64,000 nucleotides of DNA, from positions 201,501 to 265,500 of the forward strand of contig BSDZ01000014.1 in NCBI GenBank assembly GCA_030268105.1, written 5' to 3'. A model generated the notes under the pieces. The model saw only the letters and a list, made by a program, of their open reading frames with translations, did not search any database and was not told where the DNA came from. Position 1 is the stretch's first letter. Each line of letters opens with the position of its first letter. Below, piece by piece: positions 1 to 12,059 of the stretch. Both the position numbers and the translations under genes were made by a program. The stretch comes from Volvox africanus (taxonomy: Eukaryota > Chlorophyta > Chlorophyceae > Chlamydomonadales > Volvocaceae).

Positions 1-334
1 AAAACGAGTCACGGACGGAAGGGCTTGATACATGTGCGTTGTGTTTTCAGGGCCGCAGTACCCACAGTTAGTAAGAGACCTGGGATAGCGCAGGAGAAGG
101 GATACAAGGATAAAGGCAGTGGCCAATAGAAGTTGCTAATAATTCGTAGATGCAACGTGCTAACCTCTAGACCGCATGCGCCTGCAGTTCAAGACGGATA
201 AGGGCCTTCCTCTACGACATGTTACAGGGCGCCTGTTTGGCCCCTGTAGCAGAAACAAACCGAAAGGTCCGACCCGCCAACCCACACGGCCATGTGGACA
301 TAACCGGCCCAAGACGAAGGCACTCATATCCCAC

Positions 335-3235
335 TTTGTAGGCGTTAAGGTGCTCGGTGGTGCAGCTTAGCTCCTCTTCCAGGCCCGAGACACGCGCAAT
401 AAGTGTTGCGGCGTCCTGTAATGCCATGGTGTTGGCAGCCTAAACAGGGAACAGACAACACAATATGCAAATGCTCAACGTGCGGCTCAAGAAATCAACG
501 ATATAACCGCTGCATCCTCATTCCTAAAATACGGGGTATTGATCTTAGAAACCGCCCCCCCGGCTTTAGGACCAAAGCTAACTGATTTGCAGTCATGTAT
601 GGATTTTCCAAAATGTCCATTTAAGTACGACCCTGTTTTATAAAGGCCATACATTACCTTGCCTAGGCAGACCCCGGCATGCCATAGAGTCTGCTATCCC
701 ATCTTCCTTGCCTCAAAATATGTCACAATTGGGCGTTTAACCCGAGGGCTATTTTGTGCCACCATGCTGCCGGTAACACGCCCTCGTGCAAGGCCCCACC
801 CTGGCCATGGCAGAATGCTGAATGGGTAAAATAATAACCAACATGAAATAAAAATTATAAAGCTGCTAGATTACTTGTGTTGCGTCCAGGGAGGGCTTAA
901 ATCGTGGTCCTCCCCCCTCTTTCCCGCACATGCAGCTCCACTACACGGCACCGCTCTGCCTCCAGCTCATCCGCCATGCGGCATCTCTCTCCCTCCAGCG
1001 CCGTTTTCTGTGCCTCCAACTCTCCGACCAAGGTATTCACGGCCACCAGCTGCGACCGTGCAGCTTCCAGCTGACCACGCAGCTCAATCACATGTGCGTA
1101 TGCTGTGGCAGCGTCCTGCTCCAGCGCCGTCAGCTGTTCAGTGCGGGTCAGGATGTCTGCCTGACAGGTCCATGATGCAGCGGATGCAAGAAACAAGGGC
1201 TTGATGAAACATACAAGAGATTTTAAGTCCCCGATCGCTTCTCAGAGCTGCGGTGACTACTTGTAAAAATGGTGTTAAGTCATGATTGCTTCGGTCCCGG
1301 ACCCACACACCTATATACGTAGGCCATATTGAAACCCAAGGATACCGAAGAACACAATATGAACTACCGCACCTCCAGACGTGTCACACGGCTTCGGGTG
1401 TTGGCGAGCTCCGTTCGTGCCCGTATGCCAGCATCCTCAGCATCGGCCTGCGCCTTGGCGGCTGCCTGCAGACGCGCCTTGGCTTCCGCCTGTGCCTTCT
1501 CTCCCTTCGCCTTCTCGCGTGCAAGGGCCATTGACAGCTGTTGGGAGCGCGCCATGGCGGCTGCGGCGTCCTCAGCAGTCGCTTTCTGGACTGCAACAGC
1601 CGCAGCCAGCTGAAGGGGGTAAATTAGTGGATAGGCATTTCAGTAATAGATTTCTATGGCATATGCTCATGTACCGGCTTGAACTTGCCCGCATCATGGA
1701 ACATTGGACCTCCAACAACGCACACGTGCAGCATAACAATTTAGAATTATTGCAGCGGCCAAGGCGCCGTACACAATGCAGCATCTACTTTCCTAACGGA
1801 CACGGTGACCAGCATTCCTAAACGTTACCCTTTGGGACGCTGCCCTCTAATTTATCGGGTTCGTTGCCCCTCTAGGGCCACTTTCTAGAATTATCATGGT
1901 GCGCACACACAGATGCACGAACACATCTCGATGCCATACCATGGCTCATAACTTCCATTTTAATGCCGACATCCGTCATTCCAACTTAATTCACTCCTCC
2001 CTTTATCACATCTATTCCTCCCTTAATTACTGCTCTTGGTTAGTCCTTAACAATGTATCATGACCACACCTCGCTGCGGGCCTCCCTGAGCTTCTCCTCA
2101 ACCGCCTGCAGCTGCGTCGAGGTGGCAGTCCCCCGTAATTCAGCCGCTCGAAGCTCCTGCTGAGCGCGAGAAAGGTCCGCCTTGAGCCGACTTTGCTCCT
2201 CCTCCTGTTGTTTTAAATGGGCGGCAAAACAGAAAGAGTACATTTAGACGAAAGAGTAAATTAAAATGAAAGGATTTGCCTGGGATGGGGTCAACTATGA
2301 AAGCCCAATGAAAACCCACATGATACAATGCTATCAAAGGCCCACAACTATCATTCCACTAAGTAGCTCGCAAAACCTTTTGAGCAAGAGCTCCACTACT
2401 GCAGCAGTACAGCATGACTTGGGGCACTGGCTGCACATCCATAGCCAGGGGTTCGGTGATCGGAGCGTTATAAGGTATGATTTTACAACTGTGTGCGCAC
2501 CAGGACGGCTATCTTCCTGCCGGAATTGTTTGCTGCTGCCTGCGCAGCCTTCTCCTCCGAAGCAAGCTTCTCAGTCAACACTTCCACCTCAGCCGTCAGC
2601 TGATCACATTGGGCAAACGCCGTATCAGCAGCAGTTTGAGCCTGAATAGTCGCATGTTTCTGCACATGGTAGGAAATGAATGAAGGCTTGAATTAAGAAG
2701 CACTTAATGACCAGTTGCAGCAGCCTGAGCAAGAAACCTCGGGCTACCCCGGCCTAAATTTCGTATGGTACCTACCTGCTCATTCAGCTGGAATCCCAAA
2801 GAGGCGGCGAGGCTGCCCGCAGCTATAGTCACAAAAGTTGTTAACGCAACGCTCGAGGACGACAGCTCAGCTAACGCCCGCGGAGCTATCTCAAACGCAT
2901 CTGAAGCCGTGTAGGTAGTAGCTTCGCCAACAGGAGCCTACAGTTTAAGACGGGTTCGTAGCAATTCAGTAGTTAACTAGTATATACAAAGTGCAATAGC
3001 CTAAAAGATAAATTTACATCCATGAATAGACTCTGCGTCCAACTACTGAGCATCGTAAAGCTGCTCCTACACTGACCTGGAACTGCAGTTCCACAGGTTC
3101 CGCGCCTGCCTTGTGAGACAATCCCAAGAAAATAGTTGTTAAGCTGCCCACCAAACCCACGCGGCGACTGATGATCGCCTTTGGCTGCCGGGGGCCCAAA
3201 GAAGTGGCACGCCTCATCACAGTGTTCTGCTGCAT
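335..3235 (-). CDS. Coiled-coil protein with N-terminal hydrophobic segments, 7+ exons (MFP1-like?)
   Basis: Seen: seven exons join on the minus strand at 3235-3077, 2937-2776, 2659-2501, 2204-2070, 1609-1373, 1160-930 and 415-335. Each is flanked by AG/GT sites, each is a multiple of three, and all introns are phase 0, giving about 388 residues. Exon 1 starts at ATG 3235 with a basic, Ser/Arg-rich leader and a hydrophobic stretch (GLVGSLTTIFLGL). Exon 2 has a second one (VALTTFVTIAAGSLAASLGF). Exons 3-7 are Ala/Glu/Gln/Lys-rich heptad-like coiled coil, e.g. QLTAEVEVLTEKLASEEKAA. Inference: a leader, two membrane segments and a long coiled coil is the layout of plastid MFP1-type filament proteins, but no diagnostic motif was found. 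The 3' end beyond exon 7 (below about 335) was not resolved, and an AG just before ATG 3235 leaves an upstream exon possible. Confidence 0.72.
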
Positions 3236-3985
3236 CTGCGCATGTATCTTAATGCCTAATGTGTAAGAGTTTAAGAGCATTTTCTTCTTCTGACATAGAA
3301 TCAGAAAGGAACTGTACACCGAAACGAACTTAACTCGCGCTGCCGTTCCAGGCGGCTAACTTACATTCGCCCCGCGCAATCATCAACTGCACGCGGAACA
3401 GGATTAAGTAGGTCTAAAGTAATTTGCACGGTTAAAATTGCATATCACCAGATGCACAGCGCCGGGTGCCCCTGGACCTGTACCTTCCACCGACTGAGGA
3501 CTAGGGCCAACTGACAACGGCGAGTAAGGACAGAGGACCTTTGTGCATTCTGTTTCGGATCAACATTTTACAGTCACATTATGCGCACTATGTGCACTGA
3601 TAATGGAATTTCAACTTAACGAGCTCCGAAGCGTCCTGGCGCACGGAAGCCCTCAATGGCAGCGCTGGCAAGTGATATCTCCCTATTCTTTCAACAACGT
3701 TATTTGCATATAGATTGTTCAAAATGTAACATGTATGACTTCGTGACAGGCATGCCACGCATGCCGCAACGCACGAACGAGGAACGGACGGAAAATGTCC
3801 AGGGCCTCGTTTAAAGGGATTGGAACAAATGCTGGATGTAATGTGTGAGTACAAAATTGACACCGGAAGACAAAAACAGAAAGCGAGGGTGATGAAGCGA
3901 CAGAAAGCGACGGTTCAAATATACCCTTCGATGCGAAGAATGTGAAAGATATTTCGATGCACTATACCTTAGGTTTGTGACTTCT

Positions 3986-4290
3986 GGTAAGATCATCTTA
4001 GTTCCCAAGATACATTGGATCCCACGTATGTTTTAGCCCCACGCAGCGCCTGACATTTGACCGGTAGACCTAGCTCCGCACGTAGAGGCAGGCTACCTGA
4101 TAGTTGTCGTGTATACAGAGGGCCCTAGGAGACGCGATTCAGCTATAAACTATTTCCCCTGTTTAGATGTTTTATCAGACTCGTTTCAGGCTAACAGAAA
4201 CGGTGTTCGCTAAAGTGGCCACCTTGCAGTCAGTTGCTTGGATCTGGATCCCAAGGCCCAGCGTTCCCGGGGAGGAGGAGGGGGAGGGAC
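3986..4290 (+). repeat. Dispersed repeat family R1, copy 1
   Basis: It shares ordered blocks with 4924-5295: both start GTAAGATCATCTTAGTT, then GGATCCCACGTAT, GCGCCTGACA, GACCTAGCT, AACAGAAAC and GTTGCTTGGATC, and both end in a G-rich tail. The two copies differ by indels, so the duplication is old. A shorter third copy lies at 38990-39051. No coding capacity or terminal inverted repeats seen. Confidence 0.7.
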
Positions 4291-4923
4291 ATCAAAGTTT
4301 TCCGAAGTAATTAATCCTTTGGGTTATAGTCCAGTTTTGCAGACGTTCTCTCTGTGTATTCATCTGTGGGATAGGTTGAGTATAGCTGGGTATTTTTGAG
4401 CAGCATGGTGTGCATGGGGGTAAAGTGCCAAAACGATGGGAAACATTTTGAGGCGCAGCTTATTGTAGGGTTATAATTCATGGCACTAGTCACACTTAAA
4501 AGAGTTGGCTGCCTTGACCGCTTGGTGGACCTAGGTGCACTATGCATTTGTTGAGAATGAGCAACACTCATAAAGTTAAGAATCTCAGAGTAATACGGCC
4601 CAGTGAGGGGCCGGGCGCTTTGCTGACTTTAACAGCATTTACCCAAAGGAGATGCTAATAAGCAGGAGGGAACCCTACCTTTGTGGTCGCATGGTTCGCT
4701 GATAAAAGTAGCATCTATGAAAGCGGCACTACGGAAAGATGAGCGTCGGAACTGTAGTAAGACCTGTAAACCATTAGCTTGCTGTTTCACTATAGAATGT
4801 CAGAAAGTAAAACATGTATGCAAAATCATGGAAATGACTCCTACTTGATTAATATAATTTCCCAGGTACAGCCCAAACAATTTTACGACGCTTACCGGAA
4901 ATTATGTGAGATCAGGTTTCAAA

Positions 4924-5295
4924 GTAAGATCATCTTAGTTTGCGATACATAGGATCCCACGTATCATAAAGTCCCAAGTTGCGCCTGACACTTGACCCGG
5001 AGACCTAGCTGACGCGGGCCTTCGCTCCAAAACATCAATATTAATCACATTGTGTTTACTATTATTATAATGCACTTATTGGGACAACTGGCGTTGTAGT
5101 CCGGGTGATGTAATACAGTTTACGTACGTTGTCCGGCGACGAGCTTCAGCTAAAAACTATTCTCCTATGTTAAGAAGTTTTATCAAACTTGTTACGGGTT
5201 AACAGAAACAGTAAGTGCTACGGTGGCCTCGTCGCAATCGGTTGCTTGGATCCGGTTCCCGGGGCCAAGCGTTCCGGGGGCGATGGGGAGGGGAA
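4924..5295 (+). repeat. Dispersed repeat family R1, copy 2
   Basis: Second copy of the 3986-4290 repeat, same orientation, about 0.94 kb away and about 70 bp longer in the middle. The short ORFs it contains are not preserved in copy 1, which argues against a coding role. Confidence 0.7.
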
Positions 5296-7224
5296 ATTTC
5301 AGGCAAATTATTTCCTCATGCATTCGATCAATTCGTTATAAAACGCTGTTTGGGAAAACTTGCCAGGAACCCCATCAGCCCTTTCCATTGCTATCGTTAC
5401 CAAAAACAGATTTTGGAAAGACCTGGACAATGCACAAAGCCACTGTTCACTTATCCTAGCATTAATCTTAGTAACTTTGCCATCCAAATTCTAAGCCTTT
5501 CACACCATAGGAGATATGCAGGTGAGTAAGACAGAAATGTGCATGCCCTATCCCGAGGGAAGCCGAGAGCAGCGGCCACGGACTTCAAGCGTTTGGATTC
5601 CTCTATCGTACCCATCGCGTGGATGTACCTTTCCTTCCCAATCCCCTATCTGCAGTTTGGCGGAGCTTTACCGCCACCTTGTACAAGGATTATCTTTTAC
5701 ATGTCCTTGGGCAGCCATCATACACAGTTGGCATATTTCCCACGTAAGGCCGTACACGTAGGACGATTGCTGTCCTCCATATTTGTATTCGTAAATAATC
5801 CGATGGCCATGTAGACCTCCCTGCTAAGTTTCTGGCTTGGTGCTTGAATGTCTCGGGAAATTGGCTTACCAGTCACCTGAGAGAATAGTGTTTCATTTGC
5901 AACAGTGCCAATTCCGTGGAAGGTGAATACCATGTACTGATTGGACTACACCGAAGCACGTGCCAATTTTGCTACTTTAAGGTTGGGGCAGGATGCTACG
6001 ATGCTGCAAATAATGACGGTAAATGACGCACTGGGCCTTGCCATGATTATTCATAGCATTCATCTAAAACGAATATAGAATGTGGGGAGGACCTAACCCT
6101 CCTCTCGCAAATTTTCTTTCATTCGCCATTTATTGATGTTTCACTCTAGCTTGGTGCTTTTCTTTTACCAACTTTTCTTGCGTCACCTTGCGGTCCCTTG
6201 AGCTTCCTGGCTCGTCCGGGCCTTACCAGCTTTTATTATCTAACTGTGAAGTTATGCACGACAAGAGCTCATGCAGAACAAAAGCGAGTTGTATAACTCT
6301 AGGGAAAACTACGGCCAATCAGCATGCATTCCTAACGTAATATAGGAATACTGAAGAAATAAGAAAGGAATTCTATATCCTAATAAAGGAATGTGTCTCG
6401 AACCCAGCAGCGATTGAACCATTGAATGATCAGTGTGACGCATCCAGAGAAATGCTACGTCTAGTAAAACACGGAAATATGGCAGGTGTTCGCTGAACAG
6501 ATTGAGTCTCCATATGACAAAGAAAGGAAATACCCAAGCAAGAATACATGGCCAATAACCGACATGCATAGGAGTAAAATTGCATGATAAGGTTGGTGGA
6601 AAGTAACTAGGAAAGTCCATGCGTATCCAAAATGATACAAGTTGATGGCATCAGGATACAGAAGTACCCAAAAAGGCTTTTGAAGAATTCCCAAATGCAA
6701 TGTAGGATTGGAGAAGGCCCTTTAAAAGGGATCATCGTACGTACTGCTATGGGTTTCAGAGACTAGGTGGCGGGAGTCCCAGTGTTTGATCCCAGGATAG
6801 TGCATTATGGGGATTCTAATGAGATTTGGGTGTGTGAAAGTTTCTGATCATTTAGTGTGTAATGTTCAGTCCAACCATTAATGAATTCATCTGTAGCAGT
6901 CGTCGTCACGATGCTAGACTTTCTATGTGGAAGAGTGGCCTTAGTTGGCTTTGAGAGAGCTCGCAAGTATGACAATGTAGCAAAATGGTCTAATGGGGTC
7001 TGGTGGCAGCAGAGTCTTGAATTCCGAACGATTAGTATTTAAGTACTTTATTGTCTGGCCAAAGCACTCCACCAGGGTGACTTTTATATTGGTTCACTTA
7101 CCAAGATGGACGATGAGCTGCTTTTGCATATCGCAAGCTATTAAGGTATCATGCTTATCGCACGATTACCTATAAATATTTGTAGACCAAAGGTATGTAG
7201 TTTACTACATCATAGCTCATCATG

Positions 7225-7320
7225 GCAGCTGTAGTAGTTGAGAGCCAATGAAGGCCTCTTGAGATGATGATATGGTGCTTCTGCACCTTCAGATTGTGCT
7301 GGTGGCCGTGCATGTATGAC
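7225..7320 (+). repeat. Direct repeat, copy 1 (partner 7661-7755)
   Basis: Both copies run from GTAGTTGAGA through AAGGCCTCT, ATATGGTGCTTCTGCACCTT to ATGTA(T/C)GACT, with scattered substitutions (roughly 80 percent by eye), 435 bp apart. Confidence 0.75.
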
Positions 7321-7424
7321 TTTTACAATCTTCCTCCTCTGTAGGGTACGTGTCGGGCACTTGGACCCCATCAGATGGTTAGCATTATCACCAGCACAAT
7401 CTGAAGGTGATGATGCTAACCATC
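7284..7424. repeat. Nested inverted repeats
   Basis: A perfect 21-bp arm at 7284-7304 (CACCTTCAG...GCTGGTG) pairs with 7389-7409 across 84 bp. A second pair, GATGGTTAGCAT at 7374-7385 and its complement at 7413-7424, encloses the right arm. The two hairpins are mutually exclusive. Confidence 0.8.
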
Positions 7425-7660
7425 ACCTACCCCGGCCATGGGTGTTTCCCACGTCACCGCATGAGCCATGCTCACATGCATCCTAGTACTCACGGATTTT
7501 TGAAGCATCAAATCCGTTTAGGGACGTCTCTTCAACTACTCTCCTGCAAGTCATAAGAAAACCAGGATCTCGTCAGACCGGTTGTCTCAGACAGCTGCAG
7601 ATCAGATTGGATCGGGAACCTTAGAATTCAACTATGTCAGTCACGTCTCGAAATCATTGC

Positions 7661-7755
7661 AGTAGTTGAGAACCACAAAGGCCTCTCGAGATGTTCATAT
7701 GGTGCTTCTGCACCTTTACATCGTGATGGTGTGTTGGCCGTACATGTACGACTAC
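7661..7755 (+). repeat. Direct repeat, copy 2 (partner 7225-7320)
   Basis: Partner of the 7225-7320 block. The inverted-repeat arm seen in copy 1 is degraded here, so the hairpin belongs to copy 1 only. Confidence 0.75.
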
Positions 7756-8547
7756 TACAGCAGCAGAAAAGAGAAGGGAATTCCATTTTCAGTAAACATA
7801 GTGCGGCATAAATCAGGCTTCTTACCGCTGCAACATCTAAGCTGCAAGTCTTTTATCGAGGACATTCCCAATGAAAAGTACTTAAATTAAGTGAACACCA
7901 CCTGGCCAATCACGATAGCCCCATTTACACACAGTACAGTGTGTGGCAGATCCCTTAACCCAGAGGGCATCGTGTAGCGGACCACAGTAAACCCCTTCAC
8001 CAAACGAATAGTGCGTGGCACATCGCCTCCTTCACCTAGCATACAGTGCAAGGCGGATCAGCAACCATGTTGCCATTCCCTTTCCAAGACAACCTCGGCT
8101 ATCCTCAGTGGAACCTAAACCGCGATAAACCAACCAGGACTATAAGCTAGCCCAGAATTGGATTGAGGGACATGATGCCACGATGTGTAACGCTCTCAAA
8201 AGTATATACTCAGGTTGAACCTGGACGGGTTAAAACCTGACAGCACTGTGAAAGGTAATAGTAGAAGCATCAATCCGAACGGCCAAAGGAAAACCTGGAT
8301 CATAAGAGCACAAGTGGAAAGATGAAGGTGAGCTTAGAGTCAAGGAATAACCCTACCCTAAATAAGTAGGCGGTCGATTGGAAACGAGATTCAATCATTC
8401 ACACCCCGCGGCACTTGTCCTGTAAGGAAACGCCCACCTAACGTCCGGACGTTTTTTTATCAACACTGTTACGAACTATAGCATTTTGATGGCAGGATAT
8501 CCTGATCCTCATCATGGGCCTGCTTTTCTCTCTGTTAGAGCGTTCTG

Positions 8548-9739
8548 TTATATTGTAAGCCTACTTGTCACACGTTCACCCAAGAAGCCTCGTATGGTAC
8601 GCCACGGCTCACCCCACCTCACCTCAGTTCTGTCCAGGAAAGGCAAGGCGCTGTAACCCAAGAAAGTCAAGTAGTTATACAGCCCAAGAGCAGTCGCGAA
8701 CAGTGCACTCGACAAGGCCGATGATAAGGAGCCTGGCCAAAGAAGCACTGGACTAAGAATGAATTGCAGAACTGCGCAACACACCAACGGTGTCGATGTC
8801 AGCGTGTGCAGCCAGGAGCAGTGTATGGGTTCCAAAACGTACCGTAGATGAGCAGGAAAAATGGAAAAAATGAGTTGCAATGCACGTCGAAAGCATACAA
8901 CCTGCAGAAAAATCATCCGCTCACGGGAAACCTGTTGCACAAAATGTTCAACATGTACGGGCATCATCGATGAATGGTTGACATTCGCTTACCATTCGAC
9001 GCTTTGTTCTACTTGGTGGTGATGCAGACTCCTCTTCCGCAAAAAACGATTTGTGATCCACCTGAACATGGCGCGCGCAGATGTTGCGCTCTAAACGACT
9101 TAAGCTTTTTTATCGGCTTTCTGCTCACCAGCAAATAGTTGCCACAGATATGCCCAGAACCAAGAAATCTATGAAGATTGCAGATAACACCACGATGACC
9201 GAACGCCAAAACGAATCCCCGAACCTGCGTCGCAATTAAGTTCATTATAACCTCGTTGGGCATCGTTACGCGGACCGTTGTGACTCACATCATTGGGACG
9301 ACAGGCCTGCTCGGTTAACACTTACGTCACACAATAAGCCAAGCTGGCTGCCGCCACAAGTACGCAGCAAACAATTACGAAGGCTGGATCATCACGCGCC
9401 CACTGGTTTTTGGTCTGCTTGTGATAGGCCGTGTGGCGATAGCTATAATGGCGCGGGGGGAACATGTGGCTTCAGTATTTGCTCTCGTTTTCCTCATGCA
9501 AAATTTAAGCTCGCTCACGCTGTTTTGGGGGATATGCATAGTTGAAGCATAAGCCAAAATGTATACCTGCGAGGCCAAATGACGGGTACTTCATAAAGAC
9601 AACACAGCTGTAAGACATGCATTACCCACTCAAGATCCCACTGTCGCGGCTTGAATACGCGTCGTAGATACGTTGCCATATGGTTCCTCATGTGAACTCG
9701 CTTAGCGCTAGTTGCCTGATGAGACATCGGGAGCTGCAT
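8548..9739 (-). CDS. UNC50: UNC-50 family Golgi membrane protein, 7 exons
   Basis: UNC-50 proteins are multi-pass membrane proteins of the inner nuclear membrane/Golgi implicated in membrane-protein trafficking. Seen: exons 9739-9630, 9566-9519, 9442-9326, 9224-9129, 9061-8993, 8901-8843 and 8771-8623 join with matching phases (2,2,2,2,2,1) into 216 codons. Introns are tiny, about 63-101 bp. Family landmarks in order: YLRRVFKPRQWDLEYTFW, YHKQTKNQWARDDPAF, hydrophobic helices, VEQSVEWLYAFDVHCNSFFP, LQFILSP, and YLTFLGYSALPFLDRTE. Start ATG 9739 gives a short polar N-terminus, as is usual. The C-terminus is uncertain: the family continues with a last helix (FLYP motif) that I could not find. 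Either a final exon was missed or the reading runs to the stop at 8548 with a divergent tail. Confidence 0.93.
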
Positions 9740-9978
9740 TTTCCTTTACATTATCACCGCGAGAAGAACACAAAGGCGTCCATAGAGTTTCAGGGTAGCA
9801 ACCAGTTGGGACTGGACTCGCTCACGCAATAGGGCGTCTTTAAGAGTAGTTAACTAATTTTGGTCTATTTACTCAAATACCCCTCACGAAAGGTTGATAA
9901 TGTGGATAATGGGGCGTCCGCAAAATCGTCACTTCGCGTCGGGCCCAAATGGGCAGTAGGCCCAGAACGCTAACCTTA

Positions 9979-10580
9979 TTAATTTGACCTCATATTACCC
10001 TGAGAAACTTTCTGAAACAGAAGGTTATGGCTGAACAAATTTACTCTTGTGAGTTCTGAAACGTTGCTGATAACCTTGGTCAGCTTGGTGAAAACTCGTA
10101 GACCGCGCGAGGCCCATCTCGGTGACTTCCAAAAGCCATGAAGAAAAGCCTGTTCAAAGTTCTCCTGGTCGAAGTCCTCCTGCGGCGTGATGCCTTGCTG
10201 ATAGTACTTCCACAGGTGTCCGCATCACCACCGCCTTCAGCCACCCTAACACCTATCGCAACGGACAGCCACTCCGCATCAAAAGTGACAACGCACGCAG
10301 CCGTTTCCTCGACTGTGTACTGTAGGATCCAGCACCGCTCCAGCTGCGTTGCAAACTGCAACTGCTTGACTTGCGTGCAGTCACGAGCATCTGCTTCAAG
10401 ACAAGCTTCCAGGGCACGAAGTGCTCATAAGGGACCTTCTCCTTGCTGTAGAGTTTTGCGTAAGGGGACAGAGACTCGAACTTCAGCAGCTCGCGTAGGT
10501 GCCTCGTTCCCTGCCTGTTGCACTAGCAACAATCTGTTGAACATCGGTCGGAACAATAGTGGAGACCATGCGCGATAGAC
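9979..10580 (-). CDS. Unrecognised gene, partly resolved exons
   Basis: Minus-strand peptides look coding but their splicing is not settled. One stretch (about 10510-10390) reads LKFESLSPYAKLYSKEKVPY then EHFVPWKLVLKQ. A second frame (about 10420-10230) reads DCTQVKQLQFATQLERCWIL. A third (about 10190-9979) reads YYQQGITPQEDFDQENFEQA then FLHGFWKSPRWASRGLRVFT and ends at TAA 9979-9981. I do not recognise the family. It lies head-to-tail behind UNC50, about 240 bp away. The opposite-strand ORFs over the same span have lower-complexity, Ser/Thr/Ala-biased translations and look like shadows. Confidence 0.4.
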
Positions 10581-12059
10581 AGGACAAATGCGAGTACGGC
10601 ATTGGTACGAATGTCTATTATGTGGTATGTCAGTGCGGTATGCTAAGACTTGAGCACTTGTGTAACAAACTACGGAGTTGCTTCCCTGTCCGACTGCCTG
10701 TCGCATTCCAACACAATCCATCTGGTGAGGCGCCAAGGGGCAGGGATCCATAGGATCACCCTGAGCAGGGAAAGAATACCTACACAAAGAAGAGTGTATG
10801 TCCCATGTCTCTGGGACGCCAGGGATTTGCTCCAGCATCAGATGTGCCTGATATAAAAGCAGCCCCTTATAGATTTGTGTCGGGCGATTAGTACGGACCG
10901 TATACTCATATAAACAAATGCAGGAGGGCAAAGCACTCTCCTTGAAGCACCCTTAAATAGACATTCAAATCATGTGCAAAGGTATATACAATCGGGCACG
11001 AATGGAAGGTAGGTCTGTAGTAGCAGTAGAGGACGCGCCATTTATGTGGCCCACACGACGCTGATATAATAATACAAAGCGACTGATGAAAAATGGGGAT
11101 GACCAATTCGACGCATAGCCAAGCGACACCTAAGGAAGATGGAGCGGCACACACCACAGGATGGTTAACTACGCTTCCAATCTTCTTTCAATCCCTCCGT
11201 ACACTTTTGCCGGTGGGATGCGCTGCAGTCCTGGAATCGGCGTACGCGCAATCCAACCAGGCTGGGAATGTCAACAACGGACGGGTTCCTACAAGCCTCG
11301 TGCAATCTACAGTGAGGGAGAGAAACGTGTAGATGCCATAAAAGCCAAAATGTATGGCATATACCAGGCTGGAGGACAACCGGCATATTTAACCTGAACG
11401 AATAGGCAAGCATGTTCTTATTCTTCTTCTATGCGACACACTTGCTAGATTTTATGCTTCTTGTTCTTTCGTGTTACATCCTACACAGATGAAACTTCTT
11501 AGTGCGGGGGTCCATGAAGATTATCTTCGACAAAGAAGAAACAGGAAAGGGCCGCAGCATCCTTGAGTGGCTCTCAGTCAGCGTCTGAAGGATCCGTCTG
11601 TCGCGATTGTCGTAATAGACTCATTGAACTCCGTTGTTTACGGAGGCACACGAGCAAGTTATATATCATCCAAAATATTTCTGTGTAATTAATTAAAGCA
11701 TTTCCGTGTTTGTTTTCTAACCATGCATTTCCTGTATATGTTTGAATGCCACTACTATTATCGTGTGAATCATGCCCTGTGAGCATATCTAAATGGCAGT
11801 CTGCAAGATTCCCCTAACTTAATCCTTGCTCATCATTAAACCAGAAAAAAACGGATACTTTAATGTTTTTATGTTACACGGAATTATCAACCACAAGGGA
11901 GAGTACATGGCTTTAAAAGGAGAGTTTTAGGATCCATTCTTGATACTTTTTTATTGTAATGCTAATCTTTCAAAATTGTTTAAAGTTACGATGCAGAGGT
12001 TCTATACATTTTATGACATCAGACAAGGAAACAGAGGAAAGGTGAACAGATTTATTGTG
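10581..12059. other. No supported gene
   Basis: Overlapping short ORFs on both strands (10906-11413) share no splice-consistent chain and no recognisable motif. The stretch 11400-12050 is A/T-rich and non-coding by eye. It may include 5' exons of the 10-10.6 kb gene. Confidence 0.4.

Larger units (their letters stand above)
3236..8547. other. Long non-coding stretch with duplicated repeats
   Basis: No exon chain with consistent phase was found on either strand. The block holds a pair of related repeats (3986-4290 and 4924-5295), a short direct duplication (7225-7320 and 7661-7755) and a nested inverted repeat (7284-7424), listed separately. Part may be the 3' UTR of the UNC50 gene to the right. 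Confidence 0.5.

Noticed and set aside
6385..6425. tRNA B-box-like GGGTTCGAGAC on the minus strand
   Set aside because: No A-box or cloverleaf can be drawn around it.
6770..6810. tRNA-like GTTTGATCCC on the plus strand
   Set aside because: No acceptor stem or A-box at the required spacing.
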